The notes under the pieces are model-generated. The model saw only the letters and a program-made list of their open reading frames with translations, did not search any database and was not told the DNA's origin. A DNA stretch of 64,000 nt. Source: Pantoea cypripedii (GTDB taxonomy: Bacteria; Pseudomonadota; Gammaproteobacteria; Enterobacterales; Enterobacteriaceae). Shown one piece after another: positions 35,512 to 45,407 of the stretch. The stretch spans positions 9,786 to 73,785 of the forward strand of contig NZ_MLJI01000002.1 of the NCBI RefSeq assembly GCF_002095535.1, in the 5' to 3' direction. The stretch's first letter is position 1, and every line of letters starts with the position of its first letter. Made by a program: the position numbers and the translations under genes.

Positions 35512-36519
35512 ATGAAATTTAAACAGACATTTTTAGCCATCGCACTGGCCGCTGTATCCGCAGGAAGTGTAGCGGGAGAGCCGCAGCCGGAACGTCATGT
35601 ACAGGCATTTCTGAACGCGCTGAACAGCAGTGGTGGAAAACCCATGGAACAGCTTTCTCCGCAGGATGCCCGTCAGGTACTGATTGGCGCGCAGAAAGGC
35701 GCAGTGTTACCGCCTGCGGATGTGACGGAAAAAACCATTGAGGTAAATGGCCAGCCGCTGAAACTGAACATCGTTAAACCAAAAGGTGCGCACGGTACGC
35801 TGCCGGTGTTTATGTTCTTCCACGGTGGTGGCTGGATTCTGGGAGACTTCCCGACTCATGAACGCCTGGTGCGTGACCTGGTAGTGGAATCCGGTGCGGC
35901 AGCGGTATTCGTCAACTACACACCGTCACCGGAAGCGCATTTCCCGGTAGCCATCAACCAGGCTTACGCGGCGACCCGCTGGGTGGCGGAGCATGGACAT
36001 GAAATCGGCGTTGACGGTAAACGTCTGGCGCTGGTGGGCAACAGCGTAGGGGGCAACATGGTCGCTGCCGTCGCGTTGCAGGCAAAACAGCAACATACCC
36101 CGGCGATTCGTTATGACGTGATGTTGTGGCCGGTTACCGATGCACATTTTGATACTGCCTCATATAACCAGTTTGAAAATGGCTACTTCCTGACACGCAA
36201 TATGATGAAGTGGTTCTGGGATGCTTACACCACCAGTGACAAGGATCGCAACAGCATCCTGGCTTCACCACTGCGTGCCACCCGTGAGCAGTTGCAGGGC
36301 CTGCCGCCGACTCTGATTCAGACGGCGGAACTGGATGTGCTGCGTGACGAAGGCGAAGCCTTTGGCCGCAAACTGGATGAAGCGGGTGTGGATGTCACGG
36401 TGACACGTTATAACGGCCTGATTCATGACTACGGTCTGCTGAATCCGCTGAGCAACGTCCCGGCAGTTAAAACCGCACTGCGCCAGGCAGCCGAAGAATT
36501 AAAAACCCACCTCAAATGA
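35512..36519 (+). CDS. Exported alpha/beta-hydrolase (HSL-family esterase/lipase)
   Basis: A 335-residue enzyme with a Sec signal peptide (cleavage near SVAG-E at 23). The oxyanion motif HGGGWILGDF is near 103, the nucleophile elbow GNSVGGN near 179, the acid ELDVLRDEG near 274, and His in GLIHDYGLL near 304. These define the hormone-sensitive-lipase branch, which hydrolyses short-chain esters. As exported, it probably acts in the periplasm or outside. It is monocistronic, with AAGGGGG before the ATG and a terminator after the stop. Confidence 0.92.
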   Translation: MKFKQTFLAIALAAVSAGSVAGEPQPERHVQAFLNALNSSGGKPMEQLSPQDARQVLIGAQKGAVLPPADVTEKTIEVNGQPLKLNIVKPKGAHGTLPVFMFFHGGGWILGDFPTHERLVRDLVVESGAAAVFVNYTPSPEAHFPVAINQAYAATRWVAEHGHEIGVDGKRLALVGNSVGGNMVAAVALQAKQQHTPAIRYDVMLWPVTDAHFDTASYNQFENGYFLTRNMMKWFWDAYTTSDKDRNSILASPLRATREQLQGLPPTLIQTAELDVLRDEGEAFGRKLDEAGVDVTVTRYNGLIHDYGLLNPLSNVPAVKTALRQAAEELKTHLK

Positions 36520-36527
36520 TGAAGAAG

Positions 36528-36553
36528 GCCAGGTTAACCACCTGGCTTTTTTT
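36528..36553 (+). terminator. Rho-independent terminator of the esterase gene
   Basis: GCCAGG pairs with CCTGGC across TTAACCA, followed by eight T. Confidence 0.9.
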
Positions 36554-37331
36554 TGCCTGCCATTATGTTATCCGAATCACAATCACGATGCCTGCCAGTC
36601 AATCCCTGAATAATTATGAGAGATGGAAAACGGTTCCGGGGCAGCAGATGGTATTGAATGGACAATGTGCGGAGTAGTCACAATTTCATGATGCTATTTA
36701 TCCAATTGATGCTGTGACGTTCCGTGGAGAATGGCAGAGACCCCTCCGGCAACCACCCGACTGGTTGCGTTTTTGTTGGTTAAGGTTTTCTTAATTATTA
36801 ATTTTAAAAGCCATGTTGCAGAAATTTTCACCAGTATTTTTTTCCTTGTCCAACCCAGACTGGGCCTGGAACAGGGCCACTTACCGGTGTTTTTAACGAA
36901 GCGGCAAAAAGTTTAATGATTTCACAACGTTACTAATGTGTTTGTTTTCGACAGCTAATCAGTCATTTAGACAGCAATTCAAGCTATGTTTGGCCCGAAA
37001 AGTAAACAATTCGTTAACATTTCGCCCTTCCGGTATCATCCAGGTTAAGGTATCGATATCGAACCATTAACATCCAGTTGTATTTCATAAAAAATTTCCC
37101 GTCACATAATTTATCCATCTGATACATAAGCAAATATCCATTCAATCATCTGATTTCTACTAATAAGCTGGAGTAATCATCTATTTATTCATTTTAAGAA
37201 AGGATTGATCGATCAACGGCTGTTTTTTGATAGGTAAAAACATAGATAAAACCGATCTTAAACTGTTTATTGATTGGTAATAGTGATCATAGAATGAGAA
37301 TCATCTGATGTGTGTTAAGGAAAACATTCTC
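36554..37331. other. Long region before the EAL gene without a confident gene
   Basis: A frame at 36731-36916 (MAETPPATTRLVAFLLVKV...) has a hydrophobic stretch but nothing I recognise. From about 36950 the sequence is AT-rich and promoter-like, as expected ahead of regulators of exopolysaccharide loci. Confidence 0.35.
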
Positions 37332-38030
37332 ATGAATCTCAGCGAAGTCTTAACAGGTAAAGTTATCAGTGGTATTGAAGCGGAACCGATAGTAGACAGA
37401 GAAGGGAATGTTCTGGCCGTTAAAATACGTACAGAGAGCGCCTCACCAGGGTGGCTTTCATGGCAGGGTGGGAAGGCGAGCAAAGCACAGAAAAAGAAAC
37501 TGCTGAAGGAGCAGCTGGCGCTCATCGATCAAAAAACAGCATATTTTGAAAATAATAATATTTTATGCTCCATCGACATTGATTTTGAAAAGGCAGCGAT
37601 GCTCATACAGGATGAGGAAATCGCGGAGTTAGCCAGATCAAAACACTTTTTACGTTTAGAGATTTCAGAAGGCTTTCCAAATCTTTCAGATGGAAGAAGC
37701 AACCGGGTACTGCAGGAGTTAGCGGAGAATTACCGGTTATGGCTGGGAGATTTAGGTTCAGGCGAGGCAAGCCTGAGAGCGTTACAGGAGAATCTCTATG
37801 ACGCAGTTAAAATCGATAGTGACTTTCTAAAGCTATACAGTCATTCAAGAATATGGCCGGTCATTATCAAAAACATCATGCGTTACTGTCAGTTTATTAT
37901 TGTCGAAGGCCTGGAAAGCACTGAGCAGTGCCAGGGCATCGCAAAGGACATAAAAGCAATACAAGGTGGATGTTTTAAAAGCATACTTCTTGAAAATATC
38001 GAAAGTCTAAATAAGAAATTCATATTATAA
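37332..38030 (+). CDS. Degenerate EAL-domain protein, likely catalytically inactive
   Basis: A 232-residue stand-alone EAL domain. The name motif is replaced (KIRTES where active enzymes have ExL), and other catalytic positions are altered (LRLEISE, LGDLGSGEAS, VKIDSDF, VEGLES, IQGGCF). Active cyclic-di-GMP phosphodiesterases need the first Glu, so this is probably a regulator binding protein or ligand instead, like YdiV. It lies just before the exopolysaccharide locus, on the same strand, separated by the ops region. I start it at the ATG at 37332; an in-frame upstream start at 37308 is possible. Confidence 0.8.
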   Translation: MNLSEVLTGKVISGIEAEPIVDREGNVLAVKIRTESASPGWLSWQGGKASKAQKKKLLKEQLALIDQKTAYFENNNILCSIDIDFEKAAMLIQDEEIAELARSKHFLRLEISEGFPNLSDGRSNRVLQELAENYRLWLGDLGSGEASLRALQENLYDAVKIDSDFLKLYSHSRIWPVIIKNIMRYCQFIIVEGLESTEQCQGIAKDIKAIQGGCFKSILLENIESLNKKFIL

Positions 38031-38172
38031 CCCTACTTATTTTTATTTCTTTTCACAGCAAAGCGGCGGGATTTCTCTGCCCATATTATTTTTGTGCCAG
38101 TTTCGCGCAGGCGAAGCTGCGCCCGTTGCGTTGATTATTTATTTTTCAGGACATTGGCGCCAGTAAGCTAAG

Positions 38173-38184
38173 GGCGGTAGCGTG
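38173..38184 (+). promoter_or_regulatory. ops element (RfaH/JUMPstart)
   Basis: GGCGGTAGCGTG matches the ops core, inside a JUMPstart-like context (CAGTAAGCTAAGGGCGGTAG). ops pauses RNA polymerase and recruits the antiterminator RfaH, needed for long surface polysaccharide operons. It lies 83 bp before the first small gene of the locus, so all genes from 38267 on are likely RfaH dependent. Confidence 0.88.
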
Positions 38185-38266
38185 TCTGAAAGCAAGCGAA
38201 TGAGCTTGAATAGAAGTTGGATGAAAAACCAATAATCTTCCCTCAATAAATAAAGAAGGTATAAAT

Positions 38267-38518
38267 ATGAAAATCACAGCAATAAGTACATTGTTAATAG
38301 CCGGCATGCTGAGCCTTAGTGCGAATGCAGCCGATACGACAACGACACAAAACACCGGTGCTGCTGCGGGTGACACGGCAACCAGCTTTGCTGAAGGCAA
38401 CAGCGTGGTGATCGGTGTGTCCGCTGTTGGACTGCTGGCGGGTATCGCTCTGGCATCAAGCAACAATGGAGGCAGCAACACCAGCACCACCACGACTACC
38501 ACCACTACCGGAAGATAG
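38267..38518 (+). CDS. YjbE-like exported small protein
   Basis: An 83-residue precursor with a Sec signal (cut at SANA-A, residue 21). The mature part is small: an Ala/Thr-rich region, a Gly/Val hydrophobic stretch (VVIGVSAVGLLAGIALA) and a tail of Asn, Gly and nine or so Thr. This is the layout of YjbE, the first gene of the yjbEFGH exopolysaccharide operon. It is the first gene after the ops element. Function of YjbE itself is not known in detail. Confidence 0.75.
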   Translation: MKITAISTLLIAGMLSLSANAADTTTTQNTGAAAGDTATSFAEGNSVVIGVSAVGLLAGIALASSNNGGSNTSTTTTTTTTGR

Positions 38519-38561
38519 TTGTCATTCACATTGGGGGGCATCGCGTAGGTGTTAAAGAGAT

Positions 38562-39056
38562 ATGAGGATAATTTCCGATGATTACTACCTTAGGCTGGGG
38601 TTAAGAGAAGCTTTAAGAGTCCATGAAAAGGGACTGCAGGATATAACTATAGCGATAAGCTCAGACCTGAAAACCATCAGGCTGTATAAAGATATAAGCA
38701 TCTATTCTAATGAGAAATTTTTTGTCGGAAATTGTCTGACAACATTTGTTTTGAGCTATCAGCTCAGTCATGGACTAACACCGCTGCATCACAATCTGTA
38801 CAAGTTAATCGCCGAAAGAAAGACGATGTACTTAACCCCCCGGGAAATTGACGTACTCAGCGAATTACTGAAAGGAGAGAACATTCTCGGCATATCCCGG
38901 ACATCCGGGCTTAGCCCGAAGACAATCAGTGCGCAAAAGAACTCAGCCCTGAGAAAACTTAAGGTTAATAATTTACATATGCTGCATAGAGACATTTCAT
39001 CATTCAGAAATCTCTTTTATGGAAAAGAAAGTAACCAATCAGGGATGGATTACTAA
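38562..39056 (+). CDS. LuxR-type helix-turn-helix regulator of the polysaccharide locus
   Basis: A 164-residue protein. The N-terminal 90 residues match no receiver I can name, though they could be a reduced one as in RcsA. The C-terminal domain is a clear LuxR/FixJ helix-turn-helix: YLTPREIDVLSELLKGENIL and ISRTSGLSPKTISAQKNSALRKL. It lies between the YjbE-like gene and wza, so it probably tunes capsule synthesis. Confidence 0.85.
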   Translation: MRIISDDYYLRLGLREALRVHEKGLQDITIAISSDLKTIRLYKDISIYSNEKFFVGNCLTTFVLSYQLSHGLTPLHHNLYKLIAERKTMYLTPREIDVLSELLKGENILGISRTSGLSPKTISAQKNSALRKLKVNNLHMLHRDISSFRNLFYGKESNQSGMDY

Positions 39057-39151
39057 GGGCGAGTTAATGACATTCCAATTTTATATGCCTCTTTAGTCTC
39101 TTTATGAAGAGGCTTTATTTTCGTGTTTTTAATAGGATGATAGTTTAGCTC

Positions 39152-40291
39152 ATGATGATGACAATGCCTTTCAGATTATCCGCTATCGCGGTATCTGTTT
39201 TTTTACTTTCCGCGTGTACCATTGTTCCCGGACAATATCTATCCACCAGTAACAAGGATGTGGTAGAGCAGACTGACTCTAATACGGATATCGACAAGTT
39301 CGTTACGGTGTACCCGTTAACACCGAGGCTGATTGAATCTCTGCAACCGAAGACTGTGATGTCCAGCGCGAACCCGCAGCTGGAAGATCAAATTAAGAAC
39401 TACCAATACCGCATCGGCATTGGTGATGTCCTGATGGTGACGGTGTGGGATCACCCTGAGTTGACCACCCCTGCGGGTCAGTACCGCAGCGCCAGTGATA
39501 CCGGCAACTGGGTGAACACCGATGGCACCATCTTCTATCCCTATATTGGCAAGGTGAAGGTTGCCGGACGCACCATTGACGAAGTGCGTTCTGACATTAC
39601 CGATCGACTTAAAACCTATATTGAAAGCCCACAGGTTGATATCAATATCGCCGCATTTCGTTCACAAAAGGCGTATGTCACCGGCGAGGTGATGCGGTCT
39701 GGACAACAGGCCATCAGCAATATCCCGTTGACCATTATGGATGCTATCAACGCAGCGGGTGGCTTAGCCCCGGATGCGGACTGGCGCAATGTGGTGCTGA
39801 CGCACGATGGCAAAGATAGCCTTATCTCTCTGCAGGCATTAATGCAGCAGGGCGATTTACGACAGAACCGATTACTCACTCCTGGCGATATTTTGTTTGT
39901 TCCGCGTAATGACGACCTGAAAGTGTTTGTCATGGGCGAAGTTAACAAGCAATCCACCCTCAAGATGGACCGCAGTGGTATGACCCTGGCCGAAGCACTG
40001 GGCAATGCAGAAGGGGTCTCGCAGGAAATGGCAGATGCATCAGGTATATTTGTGATACGTCCGCTGAGCAGAAGCACTGGAAATGGCAAGCTTGCCAATA
40101 TCTATCAGCTGAATGCAAAAGATGCAGCGGCGATGGTGATGAGTACCGCCTTCAAACTGCAACCTTATGACATCGTCTATGTCACAACGGCACCGGTAGT
40201 GCGCTGGAACCGCGTTATCTCCCAGCTTGTTCCAACAATTGGCGGCGTGCATGACATGATCGAGGCCACTCGTTATATCAAAGATTGGTAA
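39152..40291 (+). CDS. wza: Wza-type outer-membrane polysaccharide export lipoprotein
   Basis: A 379-residue lipoprotein that forms the octameric exit channel for capsule or exopolysaccharide. The signal peptide ends in a lipobox LLSACT, with acylated Cys near residue 24. The polysaccharide export domain is seen at [20 protein letters not shown] near 90, with [24 protein letters not shown] domains follow ([26 protein letters not shown]). Length and order match Wza/AmsH. The next gene starts 6 bp after the stop. Several ATGs lie together at the start; I take the first. Confidence 0.95.
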   Translation: MMMTMPFRLSAIAVSVFLLSACTIVPGQYLSTSNKDVVEQTDSNTDIDKFVTVYPLTPRLIESLQPKTVMSSANPQLEDQIKNYQYRIGIGDVLMVTVWDHPELTTPAGQYRSASDTGNWVNTDGTIFYPYIGKVKVAGRTIDEVRSDITDRLKTYIESPQVDINIAAFRSQKAYVTGEVMRSGQQAISNIPLTIMDAINAAGGLAPDADWRNVVLTHDGKDSLISLQALMQQGDLRQNRLLTPGDILFVPRNDDLKVFVMGEVNKQSTLKMDRSGMTLAEALGNAEGVSQEMADASGIFVIRPLSRSTGNGKLANIYQLNAKDAAAMVMSTAFKLQPYDIVYVTTAPVVRWNRVISQLVPTIGGVHDMIEATRYIKDW

Positions 40292-40296
40292 TCGAA

Positions 40297-40728
40297 ATGT
40301 TTGATTCAATACTTGTGATTTGTACCGGGAATATTTGCCGCTCTCCCACAGCAGAAAGATTGTTACGGAAGTTAATCCCAGAAAAGCAAATAGACTCAGC
40401 TGGTATTGCTGCTTTAGTTGACCATGAAGCAGATGCTTCAGCAGCTGCTGTTGCAGAAGAACATGGAGTGTCTCTAGCCGGGCATAAAGGAACTCAATTC
40501 AGATCCACATTAGGTAAGAAGTATGATCTTATCTTAGTAATGGAAAAATCTCATATTGAATCAATTAGTCAGGTATCTCCAGAGGCGAGAGGAAAGGTGC
40601 TGCTTTTGGGGCATTGGTTGGGGCAAAAAGAAATACCTGACCCTTACCAAAAGAGCCATGAGGCATTTGAATATGTGTACCAGCTAATTGATCAATCTTG
40701 CCAGCAGTGGGTTAAGAAATTAAATTGA
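40297..40728 (+). CDS. wzb: Wzb-type low-molecular-weight protein tyrosine phosphatase
   Basis: A 143-residue phosphatase that removes phosphates from the Wzc tail. The P-loop is VICTGNICRSPTAE near residue 6-19 (CX5R), and the general acid loop is PDPYQKS near 113. I use the ATG at 40297, since the TTG at 40285 lies within wza. Gene order wza-wzb-wzc is the classic group 1 arrangement. Confidence 0.95.
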   Translation: MFDSILVICTGNICRSPTAERLLRKLIPEKQIDSAGIAALVDHEADASAAAVAEEHGVSLAGHKGTQFRSTLGKKYDLILVMEKSHIESISQVSPEARGKVLLLGHWLGQKEIPDPYQKSHEAFEYVYQLIDQSCQQWVKKLN

Positions 40729-40749
40729 TAACTTTCAGGAAAACATTGC

Positions 40750-42929
40750 ATGACCTCGGCACTCATAAATAAACCTTCAGTACCAGACTCAGATGAAATT
40801 GCGCTGGGTCGAATTATAGGTGAGCTGTTAGATCACAAAAAGATGATAGCTATCATTACTGGCCTTTTTGTGGTGGTGGCTATTTTATATGTTCTTTTTT
40901 CAACTCCCATATATCAGGCTGATGCGCTTGTTCAAGTTGAGCAGAAGCAGGGCAATGCTATATTGGAGAACTTAAGTCAGGTGTTACCTGACGTGCAACC
41001 ACAGTCAGAACCTGAAATAGCATTAATTCAATCAAGGATGGTATTAGGTAAAACGGTTGATGACCTGAACCTGCAAGCTGGAGTTGAGCAAGACTATTTC
41101 CCGATATTTGGGAAAGGATGGGCACGATTGACAGGTGCTGAGCAAGGAAGACTGAAAGTAAGTAATTTATATATCCCACAGATTGGAAGTAACAAACAGC
41201 AAGTAACACTGAAAGTTATTGATAAAGCCACTTACCAGGTAAGTGGTAAATCTTTTGAATACACTGGTGTCGTTGGGGAACTGCTGCAGAAGCCAGAAAT
41301 CACTATCCTCGTCGATGCTATAAATGCGAGCCCGGGAATAAGTTTCACTATTAATTATCAAAGTCAATACTTGGCGATAAATGATTTACTAAAAAGATTG
41401 GTTGTAGCTGATGAAGGCAAAGATACTGGGATGCTGACACTGACTTTGACAGGAGAAGACCCTGTCGAAATCTCAGAAATATTAAATAGCATCATACAAA
41501 ACTATCTTGACCAAAATATTGAAAGAGAAGCAGCACAGGACGCAAAAAGCCTGGATTTCTTACAAACACAACTTCCGAAAGTACGTTCAGATCTTGATGA
41601 CGCGGAAGATAAATTGAATGCCTATCGTAAACAAAAAGATTCAATTGACCTACCTCTGGAAGCTAAATCTGTACTTGACCAGATAGTTAACGTTGACAAT
41701 CAGCTAAATCAGTTAACTTTTCGTGAGGCTGAGATATCAAAGCTTTATACACCAGACCATCCGACATACAAAGCTTTGTTGGAGAAGAGAGGAACTCTTG
41801 AAAAAGAGAGAGATGCTTTAAATAAGAAAGTATCATCAATGCCTTCAACACAGCAGGAAGTGATTCGGCTGAGCAGAAATGTTGATTCGGGAAAAGCTGT
41901 TTACATGCAGCTTTTAACCAGGCAACAAGAGTTAGAGATTGCTAAGTCGAGTGCAATAGGTAACGTTAGAATTATTGACCATTCTGTTACTGCCCCAATA
42001 CCAGTTAAACCTAAAAAAATACTCGTAGTAGCTGTAAGTGTAATTCTCGGTATATTTGTTTCTATTGCAGTTGTCTTGTTTAAATCATTTTTCCACAGAG
42101 GTATTGAATCTCCTGAACAACTTGAAATTCTCGGAATTAGTGTTTATGCGAGCATACCAATATCCGATTGGTTGATAAAAATAATCACGCCAATTCGGTA
42201 AGAAAGTCTAAAGGTGGACTTGATGAGAAAGTCAGTTTCTTAGCCATAGATAACCCAGCAGATATATCTATCGAAGCATTACGAAGCTTGAGGACTAGTA
42301 TTTATTTCACAATGCAGGATTCACCAAACAACATACTAATGATTTCGGGGCCAAGTCCTAATGCAGGCAAGTCATTTGTTAGTGGGAATTTATCCGCAGT
42401 TATAGCACAGGCTAATAAAAGAGTATTGTTAATCGATGGAGATATGCGCAAGGGCATAGCGCATAAGATGCTGAAGGCCAATAATGAGCGAGGTCTTTCA
42501 GAACTTATCTCCTCTGATTCGAGTTTTGAAAGTAGTATTAAGAGAATAGAAAGTGCTAAATTTGATTTCATCCCTCGTGGAAAAGTCACTCCGAATCCGG
42601 CGGAGCTCTTGATGCATCCAAAATTTTCAGCATTATTGAGTTGGGCATCTAAAAACTATGATCTGGTAATTATTGATACACCGCCTATTCTTGCAGTGAC
42701 TGATGCTGCAATTATTGGACGACTTGCAGGGACATCACTTCTGGTTGCGAGATTTGAACAAAATACAGTTAAAGAAATTGAAGTTAGCTTGAGGCGTTTT
42801 CAGCAGAGTGGTGTGATGGTTAATGGCTGTATCCTCAACGGGATAGTTAAAAAGGCAAGTAGTCACTATGGTTATGGATATAATCATTATGGCTATGATT
42901 ATTCAGATAAAAAACAGTCTAAAGCATAA
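40750..42929 (+). pseudogene. wzc: Wzc-type tyrosine autokinase / chain-length co-polymerase, one-base frameshift
   Basis: Two frames (to 42201, and from about 42168 to 42929) make one Wzc of about 726 residues. Wzc controls polymerisation and export in the inner membrane. The Wzz domain has membrane helices near residues 30-50 and 415-440 and a long coiled coil between. The kinase half has ISGPSPNAGKSFVS (Walker A), LLIDGDMRKG (A') and LVIIDTPP (B), and a tail with many Tyr (YGYGYNHYGYDY). Making the AAAAA at 42177-42181 six bases long restores DWLIKNNHAN and the frame. Probably functional if that is a read error. Confidence 0.88.
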
Positions 42930-43004
42930 TAAAATTTGGGGGCCTGCTCACATTATTCTACAAAGGTCAGGCTTCCATTATTTTAATAAGAGGTGTGGTT
43001 TTTA

Positions 43005-44162
43005 ATGAAGAAAATATTAATCGCGTGCAGAGCATATTTTCCAGACATTGCCGGGGGTGGTGAGATATCCACCAAAACACTCTCTGAAACTTTAGTTGAA
43101 TTAGGTTTTGATGTAACCATCTTAGCTATAAGCGATGGTAAAAAAAATGAAGAAGTAGATGGTGTAGTTGTACATAGAATCAAACACAAAAATGTGTATT
43201 GGTCATTTAAAAATAAAGAAGTGAGTGCTGTAAAAAAAATAGCATGGCATTTGGTTGATTCTAATAATATCTTTATAGAAGGTGAGCTAAAGAGAGTTCT
43301 CTCGGAAGTTAATCCGGACATATTGATAACAAGCACGATAGAAGATGTTTCATCAATCATATGGAAAGTTTCAAAGAAAATGAATATCAGAAATATCCAT
43401 ATTCTTAGAAGTTATTCTTTACTTTGCCCAAATGCTAATATGTTTAAGGAAGATAATTGCAAAACCAGATGTGCACTTTGCAAGACAGTGACCTTACCTA
43501 AGAGAATTAATTCAAGTTATGTTGATGATGTTGTGGGGATTAGTCACTTTGTTGCTGATGAGCACTTGAGATACGGTTATTTCCCTAATGCCAAAAAACA
43601 TGTCATTTATAATATTTGCCTAGGTCCCGTGCTTGAAGAAAGGATATATAACGGATTCAAAAAAGATAGTGTCAGGATTGGTTATCTCGGGAGAATACAC
43701 AAAACAAAGGGTATTGATATCATTTTCAGCGCCTTAGGGAAAATAGAACCTAAAATTAGGGATAAAGTTGAGGTTGAAATTGCAGGTTCAGGAGAGAGAA
43801 AATATATAGAGGAATTGAAAATTATAGCCTCAACATTTGGAGTTAAGTGTACTTTTCTAGGAAACACAAATGCTAATGATTTTCTTGATAGACTGGATAT
43901 GCTGATTGTTCCATCGAAATGGAATGAACCATTCGGACGGGTTTTGATTGAAAGTATGGGTAGAAATGTGCCTGTTGCAGGTAAGAAGGTTGGCGGTATA
44001 CCAGAGCTATTAGTCGATAATACTGATTTTTTGTTTGACGACGAAATAGAGCTTGTTGATTTGATCAGTAAATTTGTTAAGGGAGAGATTGAGTTCAACT
44101 TCAATTTGGATGAATTCAAAACTGAAAGTATTATCAGCCAATGGTCTGACTTGTTGATGTGA
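43005..44162 (+). CDS. Family-4 glycosyltransferase
   Basis: A 385-residue GT-B enzyme. The N-terminal acceptor domain starts MKKILIACRAYFPDIAGGGE (glycine-rich loop). The C-terminal donor domain has RIGYLGRIHKTKGIDII, EIAGSGERKY and the E-x7-E-like PFGRVLIESMGRNVPV, where the first Glu is in NEPFGR. It probably adds one sugar to the lipid-linked exopolysaccharide repeat at the inner face of the membrane. The sugar cannot be told. A run of Cys (CKTRCALCKT near 150) may bind metal. GAGG is upstream of the ATG. Confidence 0.88.
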   Translation: MKKILIACRAYFPDIAGGGEISTKTLSETLVELGFDVTILAISDGKKNEEVDGVVVHRIKHKNVYWSFKNKEVSAVKKIAWHLVDSNNIFIEGELKRVLSEVNPDILITSTIEDVSSIIWKVSKKMNIRNIHILRSYSLLCPNANMFKEDNCKTRCALCKTVTLPKRINSSYVDDVVGISHFVADEHLRYGYFPNAKKHVIYNICLGPVLEERIYNGFKKDSVRIGYLGRIHKTKGIDIIFSALGKIEPKIRDKVEVEIAGSGERKYIEELKIIASTFGVKCTFLGNTNANDFLDRLDMLIVPSKWNEPFGRVLIESMGRNVPVAGKKVGGIPELLVDNTDFLFDDEIELVDLISKFVKGEIEFNFNLDEFKTESIISQWSDLLM

Positions 44163-44190
44163 CTTTTGTCATAGAAGTCTTGGAGGGTGA

Positions 44191-44826
44191 GTGAAGAAAA
44201 TTATTTACGATTTGCGTTGGGAAGGTAGTCATGGAATTGGGCGCTTTTCTACTGAAATCACTAAAAGAATTAAATTCGATAAGTATTTTAACGCAAAAGT
44301 TAAGCCTACAAGTGTTTTTGATGTTTTTGTAACAGGTTGGACTCTGTTGTTTACCAAGGATATATATTTTACGCCTGGTTTTAATGCGCAATTTATTGCT
44401 GCGAAAAGATCCATCATAACAATACATGATCTAAACCATATCGACACTCCAGGGAATTCAAGTTTATTAAAGCGGATATATTATAATTTAATACTTAAGC
44501 GAGGTTGTAAAAAGGCCTTATTTATCTTGACCGTTTCAGAATTTTCAAAAAATAGAATTATTGAATGGTCTGGAGTTGATAGCTCAAAGGTTATTGTAGT
44601 AGGGAATGGTGTTTCGAGTGATTTTACTCCCGAGGTGAAACCTTACGAACCGGGGTATAAATACCTTTTTTGCGTTAGTAATAGAAAATCTCATAAAAAT
44701 GAATTTCGCTTGATTGAAGCTTTTGCAAAAGTTAATGCAGATAAAAATATAAACCTATTATTATCGGGTGGGGGCTACTTCTGAATTGAATGAGTTAATC
44801 AGAGGTTTAAATCTACAGGATCGTGT
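44191..44826 (+). pseudogene. Family-4 glycosyltransferase, 5' part (rest at 48249)
   Basis: This starts with GTG (MKKIIYDLRWEGSHGIGRFS) and holds the acceptor domain and the start of the donor domain (LFCVSNRKSHKNEFRLIEAF). The frame stops at 44784 because the G-run at 44770-44774 has one G too many; with four G it reads SGGATSELNELIRGLNLQDRV up to the linker. The missing end begins at 48249 (MPSLYEGFGLPVIEA). Relatives have about 15-20 residues between, so about 50 bases are lost at the join. Likely one intact gene, cut by assembly. Confidence 0.85.
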
Positions 44827-44838
44827 CTAGCTAGCTAG
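44827..44838. other. Artificial contig linker (CTAGCTAGCTAG)
   Basis: Second copy of the six-frame stop linker. It cuts the glycosyltransferase whose 3' half resumes at 48249. Confidence 0.93.
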
Positions 44839-44933
44839 CGTCCAAGTGTTGAGGCGACTGTGTGCGGATTTCCCATTTGGGTACAGGTTTATACCTGATG
44901 CCGGATAGATGTTAGCAACAACCTAAACCTGAT

Positions 44934-45083
44934 TCAGTGCTTGCAAAACAGAGGTAGTCCATAGATACAGAACGTGGCATCGGAAATACCTGGCTTACGG
45001 CAGACCTCCGGCACGGACGTCCCCAGTTCAGCCTGCTTCAGGGCAAAAACAATCGGCTCTTCGGTGAATCGTGATTTTTTCAT
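44934..45083 (-). pseudogene. IS3-family orfA, truncated
   Basis: The minus strand encodes MKKSRFTEEPIVFALKQAE ... GTSVPEVCRKPGISDATF, the conserved N-terminus of IS407/IS3-type OrfA proteins (helix-turn-helix). The match breaks after about 39 residues, where a Trp-Lys stretch should come, and a stop follows. The element is dead. It marks the left end of contig 3. Confidence 0.78.
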
Positions 45084-45407
45084 CGGCACCACCTCCGTTC
45101 AGGGAGTGTAGATTATGCCGGCATTCTGTTTCTGAATGGTGCAGGATTTCGGGTCATGGTCACACAGGTTAAATGCATTGTTCTGCCAGGCGCGAAATAA
45201 GGTAACAGAAGGGCATGAAATAACCTCCACCATAAAAATAGAGTTATTAATAACAGGCAATAGAAAGTTGTCATGTATTGGCAACTCATTGTCATGCCTT
45301 GCTTACATAGAAACTCATTTTTCATGTTTACATATCAACGTCATATTTTGAATCGAAATAAATTTAAGCACTCCAGATATAACCATTCCATAAACTGAGG
45401 TATCTAT

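Noticed and set aside
36731..36916. 61-codon frame MAETPPATT... as a gene
   Set aside because: No ribosome site, no similarity that I recognise, and it sits in a long regulatory-type region.
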